From Lactifluus volemus (lineage: Eukaryota; Basidiomycota; Agaricomycetes; Russulales; Russulaceae): 64,000 nt of DNA. The stretch lies in assembly GCA_022376515.1 (NCBI GenBank), contig WTXI01000186.1:1-64000 (forward strand), written 5' to 3'. Position numbers and translations under genes: made by a program. Positions 23,985 through 37,000 of this stretch are shown in pieces. How positions within the stretch are numbered: position 1 is the stretch's first letter; each line of letters starts with the position of its first letter. The notes under the pieces were generated by a model. It was not told where the DNA came from and made no database searches. It worked only from the letters and a program-made list of their open reading frames with translations.

Positions 23985-25011
23985 CTACATATCCTCGCTC
24001 AGATAGACCAATCGAAAGCCACGTGCGTTGAACGGTCGTGGTTCGCTGGATCCTGTCCCACCGGTCCGCTCGACCAAACTAGCATGGCCTTTAAGGAACG
24101 AGATGAACACGGGCAGCGAGATTACTGCGTCGGACATGGCAAGCGCATAACTCTCTGTCTTATCAAACGAGTACATCTCTTCTTTCGTGCACGAGTCGAT
24201 CGAGAAGCCCAACGAGGATGAGGTGTACCTGCCTTCCTCTCGCGCTACGGGGTAGTGGAGAGGCGCCTACACGGACACCTGCAGTGTCGTAAAATGCTCC
24301 TTGATGATACGTAATATGTGCTTGTTCTCCCCTCCAGGCTACATAAATAAACCATCCATGGTTACATGAGCGAGTCGATCAACTTATGCGCTGATAGTCG
24401 ATGATTTGGTAGATGGCGAGGCAAGTCAAGTTTGGGGCTTTATTAGCAAACGCCCGGAGGACACGCGATGTCGACGGATACTGTACTCAGTCAGGGTTTT
24501 TGACGCGTAAGCGTCAAGCACTTGAGGTTCGGACTGACGCCGCGTAGAGATTGCGCCGTGAGCGTCACTAAACCGCATATCGTACCAGAGCACCATTGGC
24601 TGCGATTTCTCCCGCCCCTCGTAACACGCGGGGCGAGATGCGCCAGTAATACCAGCCCATCAGGGTCGCGTCCGAGGTGCCGAGGCGCATTCGGTCGTCA
24701 TCCAGATAGCCGCCGTGTTCGAACGTGGCAAGTTGAGGCTGCTTAGCGAGCCATTGAGAAAGCAGTTCTGCCCATGTGAAGACACACGCAAGACGCTCCA
24801 GCTTGAACAGACAGTCACTGAGTATCCGAACGGAGTTGTGGTCACCATCGGCCATGGGCGCTCGCCCTTGACGATTGTGTATGGAGGGAGAAAGCGGGTC
24901 TGACCAGAGAGGGGGGTTAGGGTTAGCATGAAGGAGGCATCCACGTGTCCGGACTTCTGCCAGTGCGCCGATACCACAATATGGGAGAGACGAGTAAGAG
25001 GAATAAACCAT
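23985..25011 (-). CDS. F-box/LRR-like gene, unit 3 copy (best preserved)
   Basis: An ATG at 25011 (MVYSSYSSLPYC) or an internal one at about 24852 (MADGDHNS) opens a frame through LFKLERLACVFTWAELLSQW and GYLDDDRMRLGTSDATLMG. A donor GTATTACTGG and an acceptor ATCGCAG (near 24600-24650) join it to WCSGTICGLVTLTAQSLRGV and SPNLKCLTLTRQK. Further minus-strand exons read APNLTCLAIY (near 24425), then FSIDSCTKEEMYSFDK and LPVFISFLKGHASLV (24040-24210). Repeated NLxxLxx steps fit an LRR fold as in fungal F-box/LRR proteins, but no F-box is visible, so the name is tentative. Some joints remain unresolved. Confidence 0.4.
24917..24926 (+). promoter_or_regulatory. TTAGGGTTAG box near the F-box/LRR-like start (unit 3)
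   Basis: Second copy of the telomere-type motif, in the same position relative to the minus-strand gene as in unit 2. If the ATG at 25011 is used, it falls in the coding frame (ANPNPPLW). Confidence 0.25.
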
Positions 25012-25756
25012 AGGGTGAGTGAGGGAATTGCCTGCAACATGATTGTTGTTGATTCGTTGCCTCCCCAGTGCCGTTTTGTAATTGCCCCGGCGTTCGTGAT
25101 AAATTTTAATCTATAACCGATAACTAGCATGCGATGTGATACTCCTGCATGGGCGATTCGGACCTGTACACTGGCAAGGAAAAGGAATCACGTGGACTTT
25201 TGATATTTCCTGTCGAATATCGCCTGCACTTCGCGTTGCAAGCAAGCCTGAGGTAACATCGATGTATGCGTGTCACTCTGGTAAACGAAAAATATTTCTA
25301 GCCCTTCAACATGGCGTGCGTTCGTTGTCCAGCTTGTTGGGATCTATGCAATTCTTAACTGACTGAGGGCAACACAGACTCAGAGCGCATCAGAGGGTGT
25401 GAAGGACTTGGAGCTCTCCACGCCAGAGGATGAAGACTGACACTGCGTAGGGCAGTGAACCGGGTTGCGGGAAGTGGTTGAGTTACACATAGATGGCATG
25501 TCAGTGATGCTGGAGTGCGTTGATTATGAGGGAACATTAAGCGTTGATAATGTGCAGATGGGAGGCAACAGGGACACACAGGGTGACACAAGAAAATGTC
25601 GGACCTGGACCTGGTAGAAATGCAAAGGGTATCCAAAAGAGGATACTAACACGTGATTGCTTGAGCGCGGCTAAGCCGCAACGTGGATTGACGTCCGTAG
25701 AGGAGGTCGTATTTTATAGTACCTTTTTTCGAAAACAACAGTGCATAAAACAGAGT

Positions 25757-28700
25757 CTATCCAGATAAACTATGAACATGTACCGTAGTCCAATTCGATC
25801 CATGTACAAAGTTTGACAGATCAAGCCAAGTTTCCTGTTTGCCTGCAATCCAGACTGTGTTAGCTCTATGAAAGTATGACCGGTGAATCTGGGGAATCCA
25901 TAACAGAAGTTCACCCTCTTCGCCACACATCCACCCATCACTATTAACCAAAAACTTGTTCATAAAATCAATCTTATCAGTATCCTCCATTCTGACCTTC
26001 TTCACACGAACCGTACGATCTTGTGAGGCTGTGGCTCGGATGTGCTGCCCGTCTGGTGACAGTGCAACATGGTCGGAGTCGACCGATGTAGTGAATCCAG
26101 GAATTGGGCTTGCTACCTCTCCGAGTCCTGATGGGGCATTCCACATGCGGATCGTGTGATCTGCTGAGGCTGAGGCGATGTGCTTCCCATCTGGCGAGAA
26201 CGCAGCACATAAGACTATATCAGTGTGTCCAATAAATGGGGAAGCTATGACCTCTCCTGTTGCAGCATCCCACAGGCGAATCGTACGATCATCCGAGGTC
26301 GAGGCGATGCACTGCCCGTTTGGTGAAAATGCAACAGACCAAACTCGGAGGGTGTGCCCAGTGAATGGGCCTGCTGTGACCCCTCCTGTTGCGGTATCCC
26401 ACACACGAATCGTGTGATCGAACGAGGCCGAAGCTATGTGCTTCCCATCTGGAGAGAACGCAACGGATGTAACAATATCAGTGTGTCCGGTAAAAGGGTC
26501 TCCTATAACCACTCCGTTTGCAGAATTCCATACACGAATCGTGCGATCTGCTGATCCCGAGGCGATGTGCTGTCCGTCCTGCGAGAAGGCAACCGATGTG
26601 ACCGAATCTGTGTGTCCATTGAATGGGCCCGCTTTGACCTCCCCTGTTGCGGCATCCCACATGCGAACTGTGCAATCATTCGAGGCCGAGGCAACAAGAT
26701 GCCCATCTGGTGAAAATGAAACACATCTGACTGCACCGATGTGTCCAGTAAACAAGCCAGTTACTACTTCTCCCGTTGTAGCATCCCACATGCGAATTGT
26801 GTGATCATTCGAGGCCGACGCAATGCGGCGGCCGTCCGGTGAGAATGCAATGGATCTGACCCGATCGGTGTGTCCAGTAAATGGGCCCGCGGTGACCTCT
26901 CCTGTCGTGACATCCCACACGCAAAGTGTGTGATCGTCTGATGCCGAGGCGATGCGCTGGCCGTCTGGTGAGAATGCAATACACCTGATCCAATCGGTGT
27001 GTCCAGTAAATGGGACTGTTATGACCTCCTTTGTTGCGACACCCCACACACGAACTGTGTGATCGAACGAGGCCGAGGCAAGGCGCTGGCCATCTGGGGA
27101 GAATGCAACAGAATACACCTGATCAAGGTGTCCAGTGAACGGGTCTGTTACAGCCTCTCCAGTTGTGGCATCCCACACCCGAATCATACTATCGTATGAG
27201 GCCGAAGCGATGAGCTGCCCGTCAGGCGAAAATGCAGCAGAGTGGACGCAATCTGTGTGGCCAGTAAATGGGCTCGCCATGGCCTCTCCTGTTGCGGCAT
27301 CCCAAACACGAATCGTGCGATCATCCGAGGCTGAAGTGATGTGCTTTCCATCTGGGGAGAATGCAACAGATCTGACCGTGTCGGTGTGACCAATAAACGG
27401 GCCTGCGACAATGTCCCCTGTCAAGGCATCCCACACGCGAATCGTGCGATCGTCTGAGGCGGAAGCGATGCGCTGCCCGTCAGATGAGAACGTAACCGAT
27501 CTGACCGCTTTGGTGTGTTCAGTAAAGGGGCCAGCCACGACCCGTCCTGTTCCAACATCCCACACCAGAATGGTGCGATCTCCCGAGCCCGAGGTGATGC
27601 GCTGGCCATCTGGCGAGATTGCAACAGACCTGACCCAACTAGTGTGTCCAACGAATGGGCCTGCTACGACCTCTCCAGTTGCGGCATCCCACACTCGAAT
27701 CGTACGATCGACCGAGGCAGATGCGATCCGCAGCCCGTCTGGCGAGAATGCGACAGCTAGCACCCAATCAGTGTGTCCAGTAAACGGACCCACTACGAGC
27801 TCCCCAGTGGTGGCATCCCACACCCGAATCGTGCGATCTCGTGAGCCCGAGGCAATGAGCAGCCCATCGGGCGAAAATGCAACAGAGTCGACGGATTCGC
27901 TATGTGCCGGAATCGTCATTTCGAGTGCTGGCCAATGGGTCAACTGTCCGCGTTCCAAGGAAATCGTGTGAGGAAATTGGCCAAGGTAACGTTTGACGAT
28001 GTGGGAAGATGGTGCGAATGGCAGCGCAGATATATATATATGCGGGGCGCTCCTGGCAATGGCCATCCCGAAGTACCGCACAAACGAAGACGCATCATTC
28101 ACAAATGCTAACAAGTTCTCTATTTCCGCTTGGGAAGGCTGCGGTGATTTTACCCAATGGTCACTACATGTCATATTCAATTATGGGATATACATACCTT
28201 CGTTTGGTCAGACCGCAACCAGGAATTCAGAGATGCCAACGCTAGTGAAGCAACGCTGACTTTGCTCTTGATGCTAAGCACTTCCAGCCAAAACAGGAAC
28301 TTCGTCTCGAACACGGATCCAAGTTTCATAAAGAGGTCTTGCTCGAAGGCAACATGTTCTAAATGATCGTCCCAGAAAACGCAAGCATACGATAATCCAG
28401 GTGGAATGTGCTTGGAAATTCGTGATTCAAGGTCTGGAACATCGCTGTTCGCGACGTATGACGATTCCAGTTCGCAAATGTTGAATTTAAGCTTGTCCAG
28501 CATTAGGCCAACGCACGAATGTGCTAGTTCACGGTGGGAATTCCCAAGGTCCACATAGAATTCGTTGCTCTTTCTATTCGTGAGAAAGTCACGGAATGAC
28601 GTGTGGAGTGGGACGATCGGACGCGTTTGATCAGATGACGCCACATTACTCAGCAGTGAGCCGAGGTGGCGGAGCATTTCGATGACTGGGCGAGAATCCT

Positions 28701-31317
28701 CGGGGTCATCAATGGGCGCGTGCCGACGCAGAGCGATCAACGAATGAAGGGATAGTGGTTCGATAGCAGCAAAGAGCTGTCCCATGACCGAACGAAATAG
28801 GACCTGTGCTTCATGTGGCTTGAAGTACCCTTCGAGAACTTCTTCATATAGCTTGTCTAGCGGATCTCGTCCATTCCGATCTCGAGAGTGTCCTAACAGC
28901 CGCTGTACGCACTTCTTCTCGCTAAACCCAAAGCTAGCAGGAGGGTTATTGATGAATCCACACGAAACGGCTGCCCACTGGAACAATCCCTCTGCCGCCT
29001 TGGCTAGTTCGGCACCATCGTCCCTAAATACCTCCGGAGGGAGCTTCTTCTGAAGGTACATCCGAATATCTTGCTCTGTCTTGGCAGCCAGTTTTGCGTC
29101 ATCCATATAGAGCGTATCGACAGATGATGCTTGTGAGAACGCAGATTCGATCCCACCTTCTAGCCTCGACGTGACGAGTACACGGAATTCAGCTGGTAAC
29201 TTTTCGAGATATTCGGCAATAAATGTATGAATACCGATTCGGCCAATCGCATCACCACTCTCATCCAGTGCATCGATAACGATCAAGATAGGACCGGGAA
29301 GTGACAGATTCTTGAGCGGATCGAGAAGGAGGGATTCGAAAAGTATACGATAGTCCCGGGTGCCACAAAGAGATGGATTCTCCTTAAGGACCCTCCCGAG
29401 AGCCACTTTGAACGCAGGATTGCGATAGGAGAGGTCTCTACTGAGCGTCGTGAAGAGCTGGTAAACATCGTCTTTTGACTGCTCCTTCCTCAGAAAGGCA
29501 AAGTAAGAGCCGAGACACATCTTGTCGAAATGACGCGCGACTTCATGCGCGATCGATGACTTTCCCGTGCCTGCCTGACCAAGGAGGACGAGCCCACGTT
29601 GAGATTCAGGATTCTCGACCCACTTGACAATATGGTCGAGGAAATCTTCTCGTGTGCCTGGAAGACAGCGCCTCTCATCTCCGAATCGCCATCCTCCCTT
29701 GTAAGGCAATTCTCTGATTCTCATATCTAGTTCTGTGTCCCACTTATCAGGTTGACAATCCGACAACCTTTTCACCGTAAGCACGCACCAACTTCTAGAA
29801 CAGCAATCTCTGTCGTGGCAGTAGCACGAGCAAGGAAATTGTCTCGCAGTCGGAAGAGGTTCGTGCGATACTGGTCTATTTTCCCATCAACTTGGCCAAC
29901 AATACTCTTTAAAGCACGCTTTCCTACAAATCACTTGTTTAATAATCACCAACGAGAGAGGGCAAGAGGACGCACCAAGTTTGACATCCTCCGCGTACGA
30001 GCTGATAAATATGGCACATTCAGAGACGCATTCCAGCATCTCCCCGAGGATTGTCGCCTGCCTGGACTCTGGCTTGAGGTTCCTTAGCGTGTCCGCCTCT
30101 TCCGCAAACTCGAACGCATCGCGTATCGCCTCAAGCAGCGTTTGGATATTGTCGTCACGCTGAACCTGTTGTAGCAAAGTCTGGCGGGATGAAACAAAAA
30201 ATGATGAATATCCCAGATACTCTAATAAGGGAGAATGTAATGAGACAAACGTCGGGGATCTTCGAGAGCAGACTCCATGCTAGACTTGCATATGGATTTA
30301 GCTGAAGAACGCAAATTAGCTCAAGACGACTGGTTAAAAGCCGATAATGGTCATACTGCTGCGATTGGACTGATCGTGTCCATCACCCATTTCATGACAT
30401 TCACAGCGCTCTTCCAAGTATCAATAGCATTCATAGCTTCCTCGGCATGCTGAAGAGTTGTATTTGTCTCACGCAGTGGCCTGTCTGCTACTGGTCGCAT
30501 AAGACTACCGCTCGCAATGGGAATGTCACCCTTCTGGTATAACGGACACGAGCGTGGTAACTGACGTGAGATGCATGGCTTCAGCGTTGACTGGGACAAT
30601 AAGACGTACAGCACTTCCTTCAGCAACAGGGATATGAGCCACCGCATGACTAGGGATGTTGACTACCCCAGTCAGAGAGGGACCCGTATTCGGTGACATG
30701 GTAATCGTTAGGGAGAATGTGTTCGATTCCGTTGAATGTATATCGGGCCCATCGGCACTGGTGAGATCAATATCGACTTCTATACATAGCATGCTCAGCA
30801 AGATATATCAGAAACAATTGTAAGAAACAGACGAACCATGTCGGGGCTCACAGACTACCGTTTTCCTTCCAACAAGAATGTCTCTCGTCATGGTCTTCTT
30901 CGCATAAACGGACACTCCAATGCGTGACAGTGGTTGTACGGCACTGCGGGACACCTCAGTTTTGTATAGGAATAAAGATGTGTGATTTCTCACAATGCGT
31001 CGACTATCTCGTTCCACTCTACGCGCTGAGCTATGCTCCGCACAGATCTCGATTCCCATGTTCTCTCCCCATAGGTCACAGTGACATGAAATCGTCTTTT
31101 CTTCCCAAGGAAGGTCTTGAGACGGGGTAGATTTTGAGCTCTGAGTACTGGAAGGGGACAGATGTTTGCTACTTGTCTGAGAGTGATCATAGAGATACGT
31201 ACCAGTCACCTTCAGCAATCCTGGTTGGATTTCGCTGAGTTGAGGGCGACTGACTGACGTTACACCCGGCCTACAGTAATGATTAACAAAGGGACATCGG
31301 GTGAGAGACGTTGGCAT
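25757..31317 (-). CDS. STAND protein copy C: C2-NACHT-WD40 (one linker frameshift)
   Basis: The start ATG is at 31317 and the stop at 25757, after VHVHSLSG. The C2 exons match copy B (AQNLPRLKTFLGKKRRF, RVEWNEIVDA). NACHT (28177-29784) has GQAGTGKSS, LIVIDALDES and VLVTSR intact. The propeller frame (25757-28180) is open over 14 WD40 repeats plus a degenerate 15th, and ends in the conserved tail LLLWIPQIHRSYFHRANTVW, LDLSNFVHGSNW. In the linker near 30546, copy C reads ACGGACACGAG where copy B reads ACGGAGACACGAG. The loss of 2 nt splits the frame unless splicing bypasses it. So C has the better C-terminus and B the better N-terminal linker. The role in non-self recognition is inferred from the family. 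Confidence 0.8.
26050..27890 (-). repeat. WD40 repeat tract of copy C (14 x 129 bp)
   Basis: Fourteen repeats with the same register as copy B. Differences from B cluster at the residues flanking the conserved D in SxSxDxT. Examples are repeat 2 (SGSGDRT against SASVDRT), repeat 6 (SASGDCT against SASYDSM) and repeat 11 (SGSKDCT against SGSADRT). Confidence 0.85.
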
Positions 31318-31673
31318 ACAAATTTGTGCTCATCTGAGTGTATTCAATGCTGTATTCCTTAGATTGAGGTACAGGTAAGACCCGGAAGGTGGGAGGTGAT
31401 ATGAGAGATCGGGGCGGCAATCACTAGTGGACTGACGGCGCTTCTTTATCGATCAACAACAACAAGAACAAATATTAGTCAAGGCACCGTCCTGGTGCTC
31501 GTCCGCCTTCTCTAGGCATATTATTCAAAACATGGCCTTGTTGTCGACTAGCCATCGTTGGCTTTTCTATTCCCCAATGTCAGCAGAACTGGTCTGGTCT
31601 GGATCCTGCCAGCGAAAAGCGGGTAAATTTAAAAAGGATGTTGGATCGCGCCCTGTTGGTTTAGCTTCGAGGT
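31318..31673. other. Spacer between STAND copy C and the KDZ transposon
   Basis: Shared upstream flank of the STAND gene, interrupted at 31680 by the transposon. Nothing else is seen. Confidence 0.4.
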
Positions 31674-31680
31674 GACAATT
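31674..31680. repeat. KDZ target-site duplication, left (GACAATT)
   Basis: GACAATT directly precedes the left terminus CACCTGTACC. It is repeated at 44586-44592 and single in the empty paralogous site at 21602-21608. Confidence 0.85.
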
Positions 31681-33055
31681 CACCTGTACCACGCAATTTT
31701 CCTATCTACTTAGCCGGGGTTCTTTAACGGGGTCTCGCCACCTAACTGGCCCCTTATGTGGCCTTCCAGCCCGGCCGATAGGGCTGGCCCCAACCGGTTT
31801 CCGTTTATAGTACGCTTACTTAACTGTCCCTTTCTTCTCTTTCCCGTGTCAGCCTTCTGGCCCACCCATCCACATTTGGACTACTGCGCCTGTTCCAAAA
31901 GAAGAAATGGGGCGCACTGGGGCGCTTGGTCCCGCCTATGCTCCAGCCTTCCAGCCTCGCCATTGTTCCTAAAAGGGATCACACTGTGCTCTCCGTGCTC
32001 CGTTCCGCTGTTTCCCGTCTGTGGGCACTCTCTGGGGTCCTTACTCGCCCGCTTCTTTGCCTGCACGCCGCTGGGCCCCGCCGCACGTGCTTTCCCGCCT
32101 CCCTGCTCGTCCTCCATGCGCGCGCGCCGTCGCGCCGTGCCACACCGCGCATTCCCGCGTCCCTCCGCCTTCCAGCCTCCCCTCTTGCCTCCCTGCCGCG
32201 CGCGCGCCGCTGCGCATGACCAGCGTCTCTTCCCGCCTCTTCGGCGGTCTTATTGCTCCTGTTGTCTCACTGCCGCTCGCGCATCGGCGCGCCGCGCTAT
32301 ACTGCCCTTTCCCGTGTCCCTCTGCCTTCTAGCCTCTCCTCACGTCTTCCCGCTGCGCGCGCGCTGCTGCGCCTCGCTATAGCGTCCACTCTCGCTCCTC
32401 CGCGCTCCTGGCGCTTCTCTCGGCTCTCCCTGTTATTTCTGTTGTCTCCCTGCCGCGCGCACATCGCTGCGCCGGTCCATACCGCCCCTCCTCGCTTCCC
32501 TCCGCCCTCCAGCTTCTCCTCTCGCTTCCCTGCCGCGTGCGCCGCTGCGCTTGGCCACAGCGTCCCTTCCCGCCTTTTTTCCGCGGTATTGTTGCTCCTT
32601 TATCTCCCTGCTGCGCGCGCGTTGCTGCGCCGCGCTATACCGCCATTTCCCGCGTCTCTCTGCCTTGTAGCTTCCCCTCATGCCTCCCCACCGTGCGCGC
32701 GCTGCTGCGCCTGGCCTCAGCGTCCATTCTCTCTCCTCCGCGCTCCTGGTGCTTCTCTTGGCTCTCTATTGATTCTGTTGTCTCCCTGCCGCGCGCACGT
32801 CGCTGCGCCGCGCTATACCGCCCCTTCTCACTTCCCTCTGCCCTCATACTTCTTCTCTTGCCTCCCTGCCGCGCGCGCGCCGCTGCGCCTCGCCACAGCG
32901 TCCCTTCCCGCCTCTTTCGCGCTCCTGTTGCTCCTCTTCTCTCTTTTCCACGGGTGCGCCGCTGCGCCTCATCAGCATCACTGTGCACTCTGTCGCTTCA
33001 ATGGTTTCTGTTCTTGCTCTCTCTGTGCGTGAACATTTATCATTGCACCTTGCTT

Positions 33056-33835
33056 GAGAGCACCTCTCTCTCCACGTTGCGCCACTGCGCCTAGTCATGC
33101 TGGGTGGGATCACTGGGTCCTTCCCCTGCATCACTGTGCACTCTGTCGCTGCGATGGAGTACCAAATTTTCTACGCTCCTGGTGCTTCTTTCCTCCATGC
33201 CACGCGCATGCCGCTGCGTCTCGACATAGCTCCTGTTTCTTTTATTGTCTCCCTGCAGTGGGGGTGCCGCTGAGCCTCATCACGTCGTCCGTTCCTTCCT
33301 CCTCTGCCCTCCTATTGCTCCTCCTGCTGGTTTATATGCTCGCTCTCCCTGCGCGTGCATATTTCATTATTGCACCTTGCTTGAGAGCACCTCTCTCCAC
33401 GTTGCGCCACTGCGCCTAGTCATGCTGGGTGGGATCACTGGGTCCTTCCCCTGCATCACTGTGCACTCTGTCGCTGCGATGGAGTACCAAATTTTCTACG
33501 CTCCTGGTGCTTCTTTCCTCCATGCCACGCGCACGCCGCTGCGTCTCGACATAGTGTACCTTCCCTGCTCCTGTTTCTTTTATTGCCTCCCTGCAGTGGG
33601 GGTGCCGCTGAGCCTCATCACGTCGTCCGTTCCTTCCTCCTCTGCCCTCCTATTGCTCCTCCTGCTGGTTTATATGCTCGCTCTCCCTGCGCGTGCATAT
33701 TTCATCATTGCACCTTGCGTGAGATCGCCTCTGTCTCCACGTTGCGCCACTGCGCCTAGTCACGCTGGGCGGGATCACTGGGTCCCTTCCCTGCATCCCT
33801 GTGCACTGTATCGCTGCAATGGAGTACCGGTGTGT
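33056..33835 (+). repeat. Tandem repeat, about 2.3 copies of 327-338 bp, in the left arm only
   Basis: Units start at GAGAGCACC 33056, GAGAGCACC 33383 and GAGATCGCC 33721. Units 1 and 2 are nearly identical and the third is partial. The right arm has no equivalent expansion. Confidence 0.8.
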
Positions 33836-34004
33836 TCCACTCTTCCTTCTAGTGTACTGCGCCATCGGTCCGGTCTCTCCAGCTGCTACCCTGGGCAATG
33901 CCTAATCTGTCAAGCCACATTCCCTTTTCCCGCATAATCTCCGTCATGGATCCTCGTTTCTGTTTATTCGTTCACACGTCTTTGTTTGCACACCTTTGTT
34001 AGTG

Positions 34005-34075
34005 CATCTTTTTTATACGAAGGTCCCAAAGAAGCGCTGTTGTTCAATCCTTCCCCCCACCGCTGTCCCTCACAT
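34005..34075 (+). promoter_or_regulatory. Transposase promoter (TATA-like TTTTTATAC)
   Basis: TTTTTTATACGAAGG lies about 62 bp before the transposase ATG at 34076. The same sequence is present inverted in the right arm (near 42790), so both arms hold an inward-facing promoter. Confidence 0.5.
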
Positions 34076-37000
34076 ATGCCCCGTCCTAGTATCCGCGATC
34101 ATGCTCGACCCTCCAAACGTTTTAAATCCGAACTGAGCCAGGGTGCAAAGGGTAAGGTGTATGTGTCTATCGCACCTGTTGGCCGTCGGGATGGGCGCAC
34201 ACGCCCGGGACTGTCGGAATTGCTCCCTCAAGGTCAAAGCCGCCTTCTGGATGAGAAAAGCCAGATGAGGCTCAACACTGCATTGGCTAGCCGGCGGAAA
34301 CAAGCTTATGAAAGTATGTTGACCGCTACCTGGATCTGTTCTCAGATGGCCAACTTCATTAGACCTCTCCACTGGAAGTAAACGTGCACTCGACCAAATG
34401 ACGGGTGGCACAGGTGATGAAGCCACCGGTGGACCAACAGGTGTCATGGATGAGGGTCTCTGGTTTGACGATGACATGGGGGGACCCCTGGACACAGAAA
34501 TGCAGATTTCTGGCGAGGGCGGCGAGACAGAGCACTTATCAGAGTACCTTGGGCGGTGAGTTGATCTTGTGTTCATTCCCCTGCCCATTAACCTGGTTCT
34601 TTCAGTACGCGAAACTATAACAGATCTCAAACATGGACAATGCGGCTCCACCTACAACAATCAAGGTGGGACGAACAGCTACCCTCCCTCGTTGATGCAT
34701 ACTTGGATTTCAAGTTCCATGAGTGTGACAACTCGCATTCACGCAATCCAAATACAGGGGATGACTTGGGACATTTCCAGCTCCTCTATATTGACGTCTT
34801 CGGTATGTGGCTTTACTAGGATCAACTACTCTCACAGCGACGCAATAATGGTGAGTACTTGTCAGATTTCTCCTATTCACGCACCTTTGTTCAGATACCG
34901 GGGTGTGTGTATCCTAACATGAATCTCCTGCGGCAAGGGTGCCTCAGCTCGTCACCATTGAACATTTCTTTCGCAATCTCTCTCCGGACCTTGGAGATAT
35001 ATCACCAGCTCTTCATTCGCCAGCCGCGCCTCAGTAAACAGGCGTGGATTCGCTCAATTTGTGACTATCACAATGTAGGTTATGCATTACCACATCAATG
35101 CAGACACGCAGAGAGTACTAATGACTGTAGTTGACATATCACCGCTCGTACTATTGGCACTTCTCCAACACATTCGACGTTTACCTCAAAATCAGACGGG
35201 GCGTGGAGAATCGCCTTCTAGACGTCTTGGAGAGGACAGGTCCTGATTGGCGTGTCAGGCACTCTTGTCCATGTTGTCAGAATGAGGTTACTAATGTTAT
35301 TCTCTTATTTCCGGGTGCACCGTTGTTCTAATCCGAATTTCAATCAGCTTCCTGACGAATCGCCATTGGAAGTGTCCCTCATGGGGGTGCTTGATGGAAA
35401 CCAATCTCTGAAGCGTATCCGTCGGCGGGAAGGCCTCAATTCTGAGACGCGGGAGTTTGCAAGCGACTACTATATATCAGAGGGGCTGGTGGATCTATTT
35501 AAACACGATGTGAAGCCAAAGTCGCTACGCTCATCGAAGAAACCTGTGCGTGGTGGAATGTGTGTTCAAGGGCGATACTGATCTCGAAGTACAGCTGTTT
35601 TCTGGCGCCAGTCATTCCGACACAGATGATACACCTTCTTGGTCCAAAGACGCGCACGAAGCCACACCGGCTGATGGAGATGAAGAACAGACGACTTGCA
35701 CAGAGCGATGGAAGGCCGCACAGAGTGACAACCTCAAACGAATGTGGTCCATATATCGCGAAACTGGTATTTTTTTATCTGCCTGCCGACACGGCCTCAT
35801 CTGGTGGATATGCGATATGGTATCAAGTGGCGAACTGTACGAACATGCTTTTGGTTTTTTCCGACACTAACTATGACCGCAGTGCTAAATACCCACTCTC
35901 AGTAGTCAATAAGGTGCTCGATGTGTTTCCGGCCAGGCCAGGACTCGGTTATGACATTGGGTGCTCATTCACGCAAACTGTCATGAGGAGTTCGATTGCA
36001 GAAAAGGCGAAAGAGAAACAACTTCGCCTAGTTATTCCCTCATTCCACGGCTATGCACACAAACGCGTTTGTCAACTTTCATACCATCCGCTCTATGTCA
36101 GCGGTTTCGGGATCGAAGACCTTGAGACAGCTGAGAGGATCTTCTCCTCGTTTAATGGGCTCGCTAATACCACCAGATATGCAACCCGATTTCACCGACA
36201 CCAAGCGATCGACCTATATGCTCGACAACATGATGATGATAAATACCAAGAACTCTGTGCGTTTCAGGGTCCCTTCTGTTATTTCCAGGCTGATCTCCTT
36301 TTGTCAAGCGGCTTTCCTTTATGGGAACTACAAACAAGTCACTCAAATTCTCGATGAAGCCCCCCGTGCTATCGCCGCTTTTCAATCTGGCCAGGCCCTT
36401 GAAGACACAGCTTATCGTCAACATATCGAAGCGGAGCGTGTCTACCTTTTGTCACGTAAAAAGGAAGGCCCCGAAAACGAGTTCGCGTGTGATTACTATG
36501 AGCATCTCATCAGTTATCAAGAGTCGAAGTAAGTTAATTATACACTCCACAGCGCATTGACTGTATAATAATAACATGCAGAAGCTCTATGAAGCCGCCG
36601 TGACGTTCTGTACCACCTCGATGTCAGCACGATCGAGGTTGAACGAACGTGCCACACTCTTGAAGCACCACGCGTTCGAAACATTTGAACGGATCCAAGA
36701 TGCCCTTCAAAGATTCGAACTTTCATACAAAATTCCGACACGATGGACTCCTGACATGGAGGAATGGAAAAAGGCCGCAAGTTACTATGCAACAAGAGTA
36801 TATCAAAAGGCCCTCTCCAAGCTAGAGGGCCTTGTCGTTGCACGCTTATTTGAGCTTCACAAAATGGGGCTCTCGGGAACGGGTATGTTTTTTTGGTACA
36901 AGTTTATTCAGTAGCTGACGTTGACGCAATCAGGATATAAATTGCGTGTCCACATCAATAAGGCGCTCAAAACTCGATGTAAGGCTATACAGGCGGCACT

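Larger units (their letters stand above)
31681..34192 (+). repeat. KDZ left inverted arm with subterminal GC-rich repeats
   Basis: The outer 350 bp mirror the right end almost base for base (for example TAGTACGCTTACTTAACTGT and its complement at 44435-44460). Further in, about 11 variants of a GC-rich box (core CGCGCGCGCCGCTGCGC) recur every 75-100 bp between about 32110 and 32960. The inner end carries the transposase promoter and its first ~38 codons, which are also present, inverted, in the right arm. The arm is longer than its partner because of a tandem repeat at 33056-33835. Confidence 0.85.

Noticed and set aside
31756..33032. Long open frames rich in Pro, Leu, Arg and Ala on both strands of the transposon left arm (and 42957-44510 in the right arm)
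   Set aside because: They follow the GC-rich subterminal repeats, are open on both strands and in several frames, and have no domain-like composition. They are by-products of the repeats.
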